From: Anastatus disparis
Taxonomy: Eukaryota > Arthropoda > Insecta > Hymenoptera > Eupelmidae
Assembly: GCA_017163975.1 (NCBI GenBank)
Contig: JAFFSR010000309.1
Coordinates: 310,001 to 374,000, forward strand
DNA: 64,000 bases
Direction: 5' to 3'
Shown here: positions 1-10,029 of the stretch, piece by piece
Layout of the letters: each line of letters starts with the position of its first letter
Numbering within the stretch: position 1 is the stretch's first letter
Notes under the pieces: generated by a model
What the model saw: the letters and a program-made list of their open reading frames with translations, nothing else
Told to the model about the DNA's origin: nothing
Databases searched by the model: none
Position numbers and translations under genes: made by a program

Positions 1-534
1 ATTGCAATTATATGACGAGAATAAACACGCAAATGTACAGCAGAATCAAAGCAGTTTTATGTGAGAATCTTGCAGCAGATTAGCGCTAAAATTACATCAG
101 AAGGACGAAAGTTAAATGCAATCTTATCATAAGAATAATCACGTGAGCATGCAGCTTGAAGTTATCTCGCATAAGAATCTTGCGAGAACATGTTCATAAG
201 ACTTGTTGACAGATTTGAAGAAAGCAAATGTTGAATTTAAAAATTATAATTTATAATTTAATGAAAATATAATAATTTATAATTGCGATACATTTAATGC
301 ATTTCTTTAAACTTTACGTGTTCCTACTACCGATGCCTACACCTATACCCTGGTAGCACAACTTTTTCAATTCTTGTGCAATTCTGCTGCAATTTCTCTG
401 TCTGTCAGTCAAACTACAGCAGATCTTAACTAACATGCTTCCCATTTCAACTATATTTCTGCGCTAAGATGATTGCACCCGGCTCTAAGCATCATAATTA
501 CGTTAGACTTGCGCAAGCTTTAGTGCACTTACAA

Positions 535-759
535 CAACGAAGATAGACGCTTATAGAAGCGTACTTCTGGGTTAAATTTTTCGTCCGATACGCTGGGTAA
601 CACTTTAACATTGTTTGTATATCTATACATATGAAAAATTTGATATATATAGATATAAAAATACATGGGATCTAGTGGCGCCCTCAGTAGCTGGGTAACT
701 CATTTTTGGCAGAAATTTCCCATTTAAGAGTACGCTTCTATAAGCGTCTATCTTCGTTG
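535..759. mobile_element. Hairpin MITE, 7-bp target duplication
   Basis: The inverted ends begin CAACGAAGATAGACGCTTAT and extend about 45 bp. They are flanked by CTTACAA on both sides (528-534 and 760-766). The middle is AT-rich. The right half, including the GTGGCGCCCTCAGTAGC stretch, is found again in degenerate form at about 5080-5205, so this is a dispersed family. A 7-bp duplication is not typical of the common superfamilies, so none is assigned. Confidence 0.7.
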
Positions 760-784
760 CTTACAAGAGGGTTTCCAAATGCAC

Positions 785-1430
785 TGGGACTTTCAGCAGG
801 AATGCGATGAAATTGCATTCGAGCACGTACGTCAGACACTGAGCAGCATAATTACATTGTCTTGTGCAATTAAGCGTGCTTAATCTGAATGATTTGATCA
901 CGAGCTCGGGCGTCATAATTGCAGCAGCTTTGTGCATGGCATTTTTAGCAGATTAATTGCGACATACTTGCATCAGACTTGCAGCGGCTTTAGTGCACTT
1001 ACACAAGGATTTTTAACTGCACGGGGACTTTCAGCAGAATTGCGATGAAATTGCATTCGAACACGTACGTCAGACACTGAGCAGCAGAATTTGATTGTCT
1101 TGTGCAATTAAGGGTGCTTAATCTGAATGATTTGATCACGAGCTCGGGCGTCATAATTGCAGCAGCTTTGTGCATGGCATCTTTAGCAGATTAATTGCGA
1201 CATACTTGCATCAGACTTGCAGCAGCTTTAGTGCAGTTACACAAGGATTTTTAACTGCACGGGGACTTTCAGCAGAATTGCGATGAAATTGCATTCGAAC
1301 ACGTACGTCAGACACTGAGCAGCAGAATTTGATTGTCTTGTGCAATTAAGGGTGCTTAATCTGAATGATTTGATCACGAGCTCGGGCGTCATAATTGCAG
1401 CAGCTTTGTGCATGGCATCTTTAGCATTAC
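785..1430. repeat. 238-bp tandem repeat, about 2.7 copies
   Basis: GGGACTTTCAGCAG recurs at about 786, 1024 and 1262, a constant 238 bp spacing. Neighbouring copies are nearly identical over their full length. The third copy ends where the 120-bp array starts. The array is inside the 348-1827 element and forms part of its body. Confidence 0.85.
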
Positions 1431-1730
1431 ATGAGACTCTTAGGGTGCACTTTATCTGCTGTAAGTATGGCGCACATCTGCTGCAAAGTGTCTACTGCAC
1501 GTGACCTTTATAAGTATGATGCAAGTCTGCTGCGAAGATCCGTGCATCCCATGACACTCTTAGGGTGCACTTTCTCTGCTGCAAGTATGGCGCACATCTG
1601 CTGCAAAGTGTCTGCTGCACGTGACCTTTATAAGTATGATGCAAGTCTGCTGCGAAGATCCGTGCATCCCATGAGACACTTAGGGTGCACTTTATCTGCT
1701 GTAAGTATGATGCAAATCTGCTGCAAGTAT
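1429..1730. repeat. 120-bp tandem repeat, about 2.5 copies
   Basis: ACTCTTAGGGTGCACTTT-type starts recur at 1434, 1554 and 1674, a 120 bp period that is a multiple of three. This keeps a 160-codon frame open, but its protein is simply the repeat translated and is unlikely to be a gene. CTGCTG/CTGCAA words are shared with the 238-bp repeat and with the outer arms. Confidence 0.85.
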
Positions 1731-2663
1731 CTGATGCAATGTTCTGACTGCAGAACTCTTATTGATTTGGGAAGCATGTTATATAAGATCTGCGCACTGA
1801 TACTTGCGTCAGATTGTGCTACCAGGGTAGGCACATATTGGCTAAAAGAAAAAAGAAGGAACGCAAAAAACAATCAACATATATACACAAAGGGGTGGGC
1901 ACTGATGTTATAGTATAAAATTATATACATGTAAACATTGGGGAGAAGAGAGGAGACCATTGAAGCCAACTATAAAATATAATAAACGTAGATAAAAAAT
2001 TTTTATAATATCTAAGAAAAGTTTTAAATAAATTTCTATCAGTAAAAGATGATAAATATTTTGGTTCTACATTCATACGTAATTCTGTAGTAAAGTTTTA
2101 TCGCAAGATTCTTATGCGAGATAACTTCAAGTAAGCTGTATGCTCACATGATTATTCTTATGATAAGATTGCATTTAACTTTTGTCCTTCTGATGTAATT
2201 TTAGCGCAAATCTGCTGCAAGATTTTCACATAAAACTGCTTTGATTCTGCTGACATTTGCGTGTTTATTCTCGTCATATAATTGCAATTAACTTTTGTCA
2301 TATTTATGTAATTCTGGGGTAAAGTGCTGCTGCAAGATTCTTACGGAAGACTGCTTCGATTCTGCTGCAAGTTTGCGTGTTTATTCTCGTCATATGATTG
2401 CGCTCAATTTATGTCATTCTTATGTAATTCTGGGGTAAAGTGCTGCTGCAAGATTCTTACGAAAGACTGCTTCGATTCTGCTGCAAGTTTGCGTGTTTAT
2501 TCTCATCTTAGAATCGCACGTTTCGATTGGCAATCTGTTACAAATCTGACGCACGTTTCAGTCGCAATTAAATTTCAGCAGATATGCATTAAAATGTGGA
2601 AACAGACCACGCAAGTTCTGCGCAATCGAGCTTGCAACAGATTGTGTTACCAGGGTAGGCATA

Positions 2664-2831
2664 CTCTATCAAAAAGATCCAGCTGGATGTCTAGCTAGAT
2701 ATCCACCTGGATTTCTGAATGGATTATCCGCCTGGATTTTCCAAAATCAAGCCGGGTGATCTATTCGGAAATCAAGGTGGATATCTCGTCAGAAATCCAG
2801 GCGGATATCTAGCTGTATCTTTTTGATAGGG
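2664..2831. mobile_element. 168-bp hairpin MITE with TA duplication
   Basis: The left end CTCTATCAAAAAGAT and right end ATCTTTTTGATAGGG are inverted repeats, bordered by TA at 2662-2663 and 2832-2833. Nearly the whole element folds on itself (GATATCCACCTGGATTTC against its complement). It lies 7 bp beyond the end of the 1-2655 element. Confidence 0.75.
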
Positions 2832-2833
2832 TA

Positions 2834-3060
2834 TTCACACGATAATACACTTTCTATTCCAACACAGAATATATACTTATAATTATTTTCATTTCTTGAT
2901 ATTCCTGTTAATCAATCTTTTTTTTCGCTTTTCAGCTAGTTGTGGGTCTTTTACTACTGTGGTTAGCAATGATACAGGAAGATTTTGTGTTGGAATAGCT
3001 CCTTTTTTTAATCACCTCCTTTTACCATTTACAGCTGAAAGAAATAAAATAAAATGAAGG
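2834..3060. other. No gene seen
   Basis: AT-rich sequence without a supported open frame, repeat or RNA-like structure. Confidence 0.5.
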
Positions 3061-3312
3061 TTATGTCCGTAGGAATAATAGAAATATAGATAAAATTGTA
3101 GTTTTTAATATACTTGGAAAATAGTCTTCAGGACAGTAATGTTTACTACAGATTAATGCCATTTTCGATAAAAGTTTGACTTTCAGTGCAATACACCACT
3201 TGTTATAACTAGCTTTATCAAGAGGCGGTAAATGAAAAGATACGTTGTCTTCTTTCAAGCAACCTTTGCATTCATTTACTGGACAATATTTTTTTCTATT
3301 TTTACTATCCAT
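3061..3312 (-). pseudogene. THAP-type zinc-finger fragment
   Basis: The minus frame from the ATG at 3312 reads a Cys-x4-Cys pair near residues 10-15, a conserved Trp-Cys about 25 residues later, then CSKHY followed by PEDYF. That is the C2CH layout (C, C ... C-x2-H) of THAP DNA-binding domains, which occur in P-element transposases and in host factors. The frame ends about 15 residues after the domain, so only the N-terminal DNA-binding part is present; it could be one exon of a larger gene or a transposon fragment. The P-element-like remains at 17.3-18.95 kb are also on the minus strand, but they lie downstream of no THAP copy in the right order, so the two are probably unrelated insertions. 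Confidence 0.6.
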
Positions 3313-3639
3313 TATTTTATTATAAGTATGACAAATAACGGAGCACAAAAGTATCTTACAGCTCATATAAACGATGCCGTACGCTGCAGACGCTTTTTAC
3401 AAAAACAGTTGACCGAATCACAAAAAAAAATAACTTTTTAACTTGCTTTAAATTGTTAAAATTATAAAAATGTCTAAAGATTCATATAGATATGATAAAT
3501 TTGAGGATTTTAATTTTTAACATTTTATATTTATACATACAAACCATTTCCCATGTTATTTTTTAAAATTACACAGTTTCCGCGACTTCGAAAGTTCAAC
3601 ACCAGAGGTCCTTTCAGTATATTGATATTTTCAAGACTG

Positions 3640-3850
3640 AGAGTAAGGAGCGGCGAGCGGCGGAAGCGCAAGGGCTAAGGCTCTTGGCTCGCGCTCTCGT
3701 GGACCGGGGTTGAATTCCTCGGGAAAATTTCGGAAAAATTTTTTCTGATTTTTCTCCGGGAAATAGAACACGGAGACCACGAAAACGCTTATAGAAAGTC
3801 TCTCGGGGCTAAAAAATGAGTGTGTTGTTAAAAGTCCTACTGGGCGATGA
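3640..3850 (+). mobile_element. tRNA-like SINE candidate
   Basis: The GC-rich head at 3645-3722 stands out from the AT-rich surroundings. GGGTTGAATTCC at 3707-3718 resembles a Pol III B box, and CGGGG / CCTCG can pair around it as a T-arm. An A-box-like stretch lies near 3648-3675. A non-tRNA tail follows to about 3850. This fits a tRNA-derived SINE or a tRNA pseudogene; I cannot name an anticodon. No target duplication was found. Confidence 0.4.
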
Positions 3851-4259
3851 AGATGAATAATAAAGTTCTACTGGACAAAAAATTTAGATGAAATAGATAT
3901 GAAGGTGAAAATTATCGATGGATTCCTGAGGATTATCGATGGACTGAAATTGTGGGATGGCCGAAATAGCCTAGAAGCTGGATGGCCAATAAAAATCAAC
4001 TATCAATCAAACCAAGACTGGCACGTCATACCGAAAACTTTGACTACCGATGGACGGTCAGCCACTTTTGTGACCAACAATCAACCGATACCCAATGAGG
4101 TCGGATTTTTTAAGAGCCACGATATAAATGGCACATACACGTATCATGTAACGATTTTTTGGTTTTTATGGCTCGAATTTATAGTCGACACTCAGCACTT
4201 AAACATCATTTTGTCTTTATTTTTCTTATGGTGAAAGAGTAAGATAGAATGATGTTTGA

Positions 4260-4632
4260 CCCTGGTGAAAAAAATCAGGTGACAAATCACCTGATTTATC
4301 AGGTGATTTATCATGCCAAAACATCATGTAACGATTTTTTTGGTTTTTACACGTTTCAAACCATACTTATTCAATTCAGAACAGTTTTTAAAAATTTTTG
4401 AAAATTTTGAACTTAGAAAATTTTTTAGATAATTTGGTCTTAGAAAAAATTTTGACTAATTTTACAAAAAAATTTCTTAGTTCAAAAATGTCAAAAATTT
4501 TCAAAAAATGTTTTGAATCGACTAAGCATTGTTTGAAACGTGTAAAAACCAAAAAAATCGTTACATGATGTTTTGGCATGATAAATCACCTGATAAATCA
4601 GGTGATTTATCACCTGATTTTTTTCAACAGGG
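4260..4632. mobile_element. Hairpin MITE, CCCTGGTGAAAAAAATCAGG family, copy 1
   Basis: The inverted ends begin CCCTGGTGAAAAAAATCAGG and finish at CAGGG on the right. The arms are about 150 bp and include CATGCCAAAACATCATGTAACG. The same arms recur at 4665-4948, 15160-15360 and 15583-15953. In copy 15583-15953 the element is bordered by TA; here the flanks have changed. It is inserted in an older inverted relative: the words just outside (CTCGAATTTATAGTC at 4160s and its inverse at 4650s) pair with each other. Confidence 0.7.
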
Positions 4633-4664
4633 TGAGTGTTAAGTGTGGACTATAAATTCGAGTC

Positions 4665-4948
4665 TACACGTTTCGAACCATGCTTAATAAATTCAGAACA
4701 GTTTTTGGAAATTTTTGAAAATTTTGAACTTAGAAAATTTTTTAGATAATTTGGTCTTAGAAAAAATTTGGACTAATTTTACGAAAAAATTTTTAAGTTT
4801 AAAAATTTCAAAAATTTTTAAAAATTGTTCTGAATTAACTAAGCATGGTTTAAAACGTGTAAAAACCAAAAAAATCGTTACATGATGTTTTGGCATGATA
4901 AATCACCTGAGAAATCAGGTGATTTGTCAGCTGATTTTTTTCAGCAGG
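4665..4948. mobile_element. Hairpin MITE of the same family, left end missing, copy 2
   Basis: Shares the arm sequence of the 4260-4632 copy, from CACGTTTCGAACCATGCTTA to the right end CAGCAGGG, but lacks the terminal CCCTGG part on its left. It lies directly beside copy 1 in a nested arrangement. The short open frames here are arm sequence and not genes. Confidence 0.6.
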
Positions 4949-5079
4949 GAGATCTGTCAATACTCCCTAAGAGAGTATTGACGGAGAGAATATCGTCGAT
5001 ATATCAGCATGAACGTATGCAATGCCTATACAAATTTAACATGGTCTATAGGTATTCCACCGAATACGGCTTGCCCCGA

Positions 5080-5205
5080 CATAAATATATATATGTATAT
5101 AAATATATGGGATTAAGTGGCGCCCCCAAGTAGCGGGATAACAGAACTAACTCATTTTTGGAAGAAATTCCCCAGTTAAAAGTACACTTCTATAAGCATC
5201 TATAT
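5080..5205. mobile_element. Degenerate half copy of the 535-759 MITE family
   Basis: ATGGGATTAAGTGGCGCCCC followed by CTCATTTTTGG and ACTTCTATAAGC matches the right half of the element at 535-759 in order and spacing, with scattered changes. No left half or target duplication is recognised. Confidence 0.6.
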
Positions 5206-5290
5206 TCATTGGTAGTATAGGTAGTAAGACTTACTCAGTCTTGATGTTGCTGTTGTGCCTTGCGTCTAACTTAAAGAGCAACGTATATGT

Positions 5291-5698
5291 ATGTCTTTAA
5301 TTATGGCGCAGCCTGTGTGCTATTACCGCCGTAACTCGCCGGTTCAATTAAATTACTATTTACTTTTTTCGTCTAGTCTTTTAGGGCTTTGTTGCTTTGT
5401 CAACTTAACAAATGCTAATAATGTTTTTAAAAAGTCCCAACTATTTTTAGAATCTGCACAACTGGTTACTTCAAACTTATTGGAAGTGAATGGCTCTGGT
5501 CTTGGAGAACTTGAAGCTCAGATGATTAGTTGGGGCTTTGGTGAATATTGCAGAGATGGTGGTGTTTTTAAAAGGTTAAAAATTTTTGACAATGGTAGAA
5601 GAGCTGTTTACGAATTCAATCAAACTAGTGCAGTTAAAATGCAGCTATGTACTCTTGGAAAACTTACTGGTATTAATATCCAACTTTTATCAAAGTGA
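5291..5698 (+). CDS. Possible first exon of an unrecognised secreted or membrane protein
   Basis: An open frame of 135 codons that is not repeat-derived. After about 20 residues comes a hydrophobic stretch (YYLLFSSSLLGLCCFVNL) that could be a signal peptide or anchor. The rest is mixed-composition, protein-like sequence with Cys residues (for example GEYCRDGG). The frame ends in TCAAAGTGAGT, where GTGAGT is a good splice-donor match just before the apparent stop, so this may be a first exon continuing elsewhere. A short open piece at 5912-5975 could be a further exon but is weak. I do not recognise the family. It could also be chance or an old pseudogene. Confidence 0.35.
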   Translation: MSLIMAQPVCYYRRNSPVQLNYYLLFSSSLLGLCCFVNLTNANNVFKKSQLFLESAQLVTSNLLEVNGSGLGELEAQMISWGFGEYCRDGGVFKRLKIFDNGRRAVYEFNQTSAVKMQLCTLGKLTGINIQLLSK

Positions 5699-5699
5699 G

Positions 5700-8480
5700 T
5701 ATTAGATCATTATTAATAATTTTTATCTATTATAAAAGTGAAATATTTGAAAAATAAAACAGACTTTATTGAGTTTGTTTTAATATTTACTTGCCAACAT
5801 TTCTGTAGATAAAAAAAATTATTGAATATTTTTTTATAAAATAAACAATGTGTTAATTTTAAAAATATTTTATTTTATTTATAATTTTAATTGTATTCCT
5901 TCATTTAAATTTAAGGAAACAAAGCTTGGGATTGAAACGACCCTATTAAGGCAAGTTAGGGTTAAGACTGGAAAATACATTTTTATATATGTAAAAATTT
6001 TATTTGTTCACACTAATTTCAGATGCTGTACTTCTTGAAATGTTCTACAAGTAAATTAGTATAAGTTCGAAGAATTTATGTGCACAATGTTTAAAAATTA
6101 CTTATATATTCTTGTTAACTTACTTTGGATTGATGTATTTAGATCATTTAAATGAATATATCAAATTTTTACTAATTTTGACAAGAAATCTTAATTTAAT
6201 GGTGTTTACATTGGAACTCAGTTATGATAATAAATTTAATGATTAATTCATCTATCTGTTGTAAGTAAATAATTTATATTTTATTCTACGTGGTACAATA
6301 AGTATTATGAATTAGAAATAGATTTTTTATTATATTAATTAATATATTACATTGTAAATTATGAATGAAATTAAAAACTGAATTATATTTTGGATTAAAT
6401 TATTGAAAAAATAATTTTAAATTTTTCAATAGTAACAAAATAAAAAAAACTTCAATGTGAAAAAAAATTTAAGTTGGTCACTGCATTTGATGTTCATATA
6501 ATAAATTAAAAATGAGTTTTGTTTCAAAAAACTATGAATATAAATATTTTGCTTTTTTATACAACTTAAGGAAATAAAATTAAAAAGTTAAAAGAAATAC
6601 TTTAATTAAAAAATTTTTGGATAAAAAAATATCTATACATTTTGAATTAATTGAAAATGAAAATTAAAAATAGATCAAAATTATATATTTTATTGCCCTC
6701 AAGATTACTGTTAATTTTTACATATTTTCAATTTTTATTATTGATCACTGATAATTTTAGAACAAATAGATCTTTTAAATGCATCAAGGTAACTACAGAG
6801 GTTGGGTTGAATTCTATTTAATAGTTTACAAATTAAACTTCGTGTGATTTATAAACTAAAAACAGAATCTGATCTAATCTCTAAAGTTGCCTTAAATTTA
6901 AGAATTTTTTTTCGACTTTTTTGTTGTTTCAACAATAGCTTTTAAATAGTAATAACAGTTGAGGTTCTCATTTCTTGTTTAATAATTTCATATTTTAGAA
7001 GTTCCTACACAGCGTGAAATAATTCTTACAAGATTTTGAAAGAATACATGAAATAACTGGAATCTTTCATTGAAAAGATTTTGTAATAATATAAAACTGT
7101 TGTTTAATTCATATTAAATAACTTATTAGGTATTTTAGGATTTGTGTAGAATTAAAATACAACGAAAGTCAGGTAAGCATTTATCTCGAACTCAGAACTC
7201 ATCCAGTAGAATTTTACAAATATAAAAAAACACACCATAGATGTAGCATACATCATTTATACAATAAATTGCATATGAATAAGTTTGAGCTGTGTTAATT
7301 TTAACATATAATTTTATTTATTTAACACCACCACTTAGTATTAACACTTACAGAATATAAACATTTTATTAAACTTTCACTTGAGTAATATTTGATTTCT
7401 TAAAAGTTCAAATTCAGTTTTGGTTAAGTTTGCTGTTGGAATGTGTTGAAGTTCAAAAATATTCTCTTCATAGTATTATAGTATTGCCTAATAAATTGAT
7501 ATTTTACATCAATATCTTTCGTGCGTTAATGCAGCTTTGGGTTTTTTATTAGCTTAATGATATTTCAATAATCTATCAAGAGAATTTTCTTCAGTGGGGA
7601 TAAATCACATATTAATCTTTTAATTTAAATCGATTCTGTTAAAGTTTCACTATAAGCAATATACTCTGGAACTGTTGTTGATATTGCAACTACCTTCTGC
7701 TTTCTTGAACCTCATACAATTAGAGTATTTCCTAGTTTTATTATAAATCCAAAAGTTGACTTTCTATCTTTTAATTAGATTCTTGGATTCATTAGATAAA
7801 AATTTATGAATTCATTTAAAAATCTTTTATTGAAAGGATTTCGTAATAATTCAAAAATAATTTTTGAATTATTAAAAAAGCAGACTTTTACAGAAATAAT
7901 AAGATAAATTTATTTTATTCTATTCTGTTCAGTTAGTAAAATAATATGTATTATTTTGAAATTAATTGTTTGTTTATATGGCTTCAAATATTGCTTACAA
8001 TAACATTTTAACATTTATACATTTTACATAATTATCATACACCTTTTAATATAAATATTGTATGCTTGACCTTTAAAGGGTGGGAATGGTCATTCATCGT
8101 CCACCTATAAAAATCGACATTCAATTTGAATAAAATTTATTTGTTGTACTAGTTTATTTTCCTTATAATAAGTCCTCCAACCCCTTGGGAGAGTAAAGTA
8201 ACAGAAAAGAAAAGAGAATAAAACCAACAAGCACCATTAAGCGATTAAATAATAAACTAATGTTGAAAGTTTTCCTATTTGTAATTAGAATCTTGAGAAA
8301 ATTTTAAATATTTTTCATTTTTCTTTGAATAAATCCTTTCAACGTCTTTTTTAGAAAATACTTGTGTAATATTTTATGTTTTTATTTTTTTTTCCTTTGA
8401 AATCTTAAAAAATTATTCTGATTTTTTTTATAGATAATTTCATAAATTCATTTTATATTAATTTATTTTCTTTAAACATT
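5700..8480. other. Long AT-rich stretch without recognisable genes
   Basis: About 2.8 kb of AT-rich sequence with only short open frames. I found no transposon ends, tandem arrays or RNA genes. It could be intron or intergenic DNA. Confidence 0.5.
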
Positions 8481-9049
8481 TTATAATATTTTGGATAGAT
8501 AGATAGATATATTTTTATTTTGTAATATATTTACAAAAAGAGCATGTAATACACAATTAAATTAAAATAACAAATACATAAATAATATTGCACAATAAAA
8601 ATAGAATATCACAGCCTTAGGAGATAATAGAAATAATAATACTGTATTAGTAAGTCAATAAATTAAATTAAAAGTGATATCATAGATAGAAAACTGAACA
8701 AAAATAAATACACACTATAAATATAGATAAAAATATGCTGAAAATCAGTCTCATATACCTATCAGTCGAAATAAATTACATTAAAATTAAGCGTGTAAGG
8801 AGTGCAGTCAAGATATCAACAATATATTTTTCAAATAACTATAATAATATTCTTTATTCCTGCATCAAATTTTTACAAGTGTCTCTGTTTAGTTTATGTG
8901 TGTGTGTATGTGTCATTGTTTCTTGTGTAGTGTCTCTCACTCGTGTAATTTTTATCTTGCAAATTATCTAAATCAATCATTTAATTCTAATATACAGTCA
9001 TTCTCTTCTTTCTGTTTCATTTGTTCACTCTTGTAATCTTCTTCGTTTT

Positions 9050-9900
9050 CATTCTTTCCTTCACATAGCAAGCTTTTTCTCCTACTACTCCTCATACCTT
9101 CTCCTTCTCCATAGTCTTTCTTGCACAGATCTGTTCCTTACTTTCTTCTCCTCATTTATTTGACTCCTTACTATTCTACTTCTCATTCTCTCCCTCATTT
9201 CTCTTTTCTTCCTTGCTCTCTCTTCTCTTTCCCAAACCATTAACGGCTCGTCTATTATTATTCCTTTTTTCAACCTACCCTTTCTAAATTTTTGTTGCAA
9301 CAAATCCCTCTCCATTTTCTCCTCAAAAATGAACCATTCTGCTGTTCTTCCTTTTTCTAGCGACTCTAAAGTCCAGTTTATTTTTCATACTCCTTTTTTG
9401 ATCCATTGCTCCAAATCCTCTATGCTTTTTTCTCCTCTTTTCAAAATTAACAATCTTTCCTTTCCATACGTTCTGTACATGTATGCCATGCCTTTTCCTT
9501 TCTTATTACCGCTTAATTTTTTCTCCTTTTCTCCATGGCTTACATCGCTCTCTCCTTCATTCACCTCCATTTCCAAATCTTCTTCTCCTTTCACTACCAC
9601 CTTTTCTGCATCATTTATTACCTTTTTAAGTTTTTTAATTTCTAATTTCCTGCACTGATTTTCCTTAATCAGATCACTATCTCCTCCAACTCCTAGACTT
9701 CTTCTCCTTTCTCTTCTAATCTACTTAATCTCTCTTCCACTTTCTCACACCATGCTTTATTTTTTTTAACTTTCCTACTGGGCTTCTTTATACTTTCTTT
9801 TGTTTGTTTCACGCTTTTCTCTACCGCTTTTAATTTTATTTTGACACACTTACACACTGAAAGAACTTTTTGTATACTGCATGCCGAAGTGTGAGTGCGC
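9050..9900 (-). pseudogene. LINE ORF1-like fragment, coiled-coil and highly basic/acidic
   Basis: Minus-strand frames at 9085-9315, 9385-9600 and upstream to about 9900 share one style. There is a Lys/Glu-rich coiled-coil-like part (KAWCEKVEERLSRLEEKGEE), then an acidic linker, then an Arg/Glu-rich basic end (EREERARKKREMRERMRSR). The frames are separated by stops and shifts, so the gene is decayed. The composition matches the first ORF of APE-type LINEs, and the piece lies 3' of another LINE copy (10.03-13.99 kb) in the same orientation, so it is best read as the 5' part of a second, truncated copy. Low-complexity composition makes the assignment tentative. Confidence 0.45.
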
Positions 9901-9954
9901 AGTATACTACAAGCGTGCGCAGTACGCTTGAAAACTTTTGGTAAATAGAAATAA

Positions 9955-10022
9955 AATGTTGGCGTTTTGAAAGCCACCGACCGTGCGCGCGCAGCTCGTT
10001 GGAATTCAAAACGCCAACATTT
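9955..10022. repeat. Stem-loop at the junction of two LINE copies
   Basis: AAATGTTGGCGTTTTGA at 9955 pairs with TCAAAACGCCAACATTT ending at 10022, a 17-bp stem around a GC-rich loop of about 34 bp. Just beyond, GAGCGGACTGC / GCAGTCCGCT forms another inverted repeat (about 10047-10088). They separate the ORF1-like fragment from the 3' part of the next LINE copy. Confidence 0.7.
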
Positions 10023-10029
10023 CTCTTGC

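Larger units (their letters stand above)
348..1827. mobile_element. Inner TA-flanked element with CCCTGGTAGCACAA ends
   Basis: The ends read CCCTGGTAGCACAA at 348 and its inverted complement ending at 1827. Each is bordered by a TA (346-347 and 1828-1829), so a TA target duplication is visible. The terminal sequence matches the right end of the surrounding element at 2655, so a member of the same family inserted into a relative. The interior consists of a hairpin MITE (535-759), a 238 bp tandem repeat and a 120 bp tandem repeat. There is no coding capacity: the open frames here are products of the repeats. Confidence 0.65.
1..2655. mobile_element. Outer TA-flanked foldback-like element, left end beyond the window
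   Basis: Bases 1-190 are the inverted complement of about 2100-2289, so these are two arms of one long inverted repeat. The right arm runs on to 2655, ending TTACCAGGG followed by TA. The matching ~370 bp of the left arm must lie before the window. The right arm holds a ~118 bp direct repeat (2310-2427 and 2428-2520) built around CTGCTGCAAG. A related element (348-1827) sits inside. No transposase is visible, so this is probably non-autonomous. The TIR start CCCTGGTA and the TA duplication suggest a Tc1/mariner-like mode of insertion, but the superfamily is an inference. Confidence 0.6.

Noticed and set aside
670..700. GTGGCGCCCTCAG as a possible tRNA primer-binding site of an LTR element
   Set aside because: No LTR lies upstream; it is part of a hairpin MITE that recurs at 5.1 kb.
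1431..1913. 160-codon open frame
   Set aside because: It is the translation of the 120-bp tandem repeat, whose period is a multiple of three; three near-identical 40-residue blocks and no known domain.
3899..4234. 111-codon frame as a gene
   Set aside because: The second half is MITE arm sequence and no domain or splice context supports the first half.
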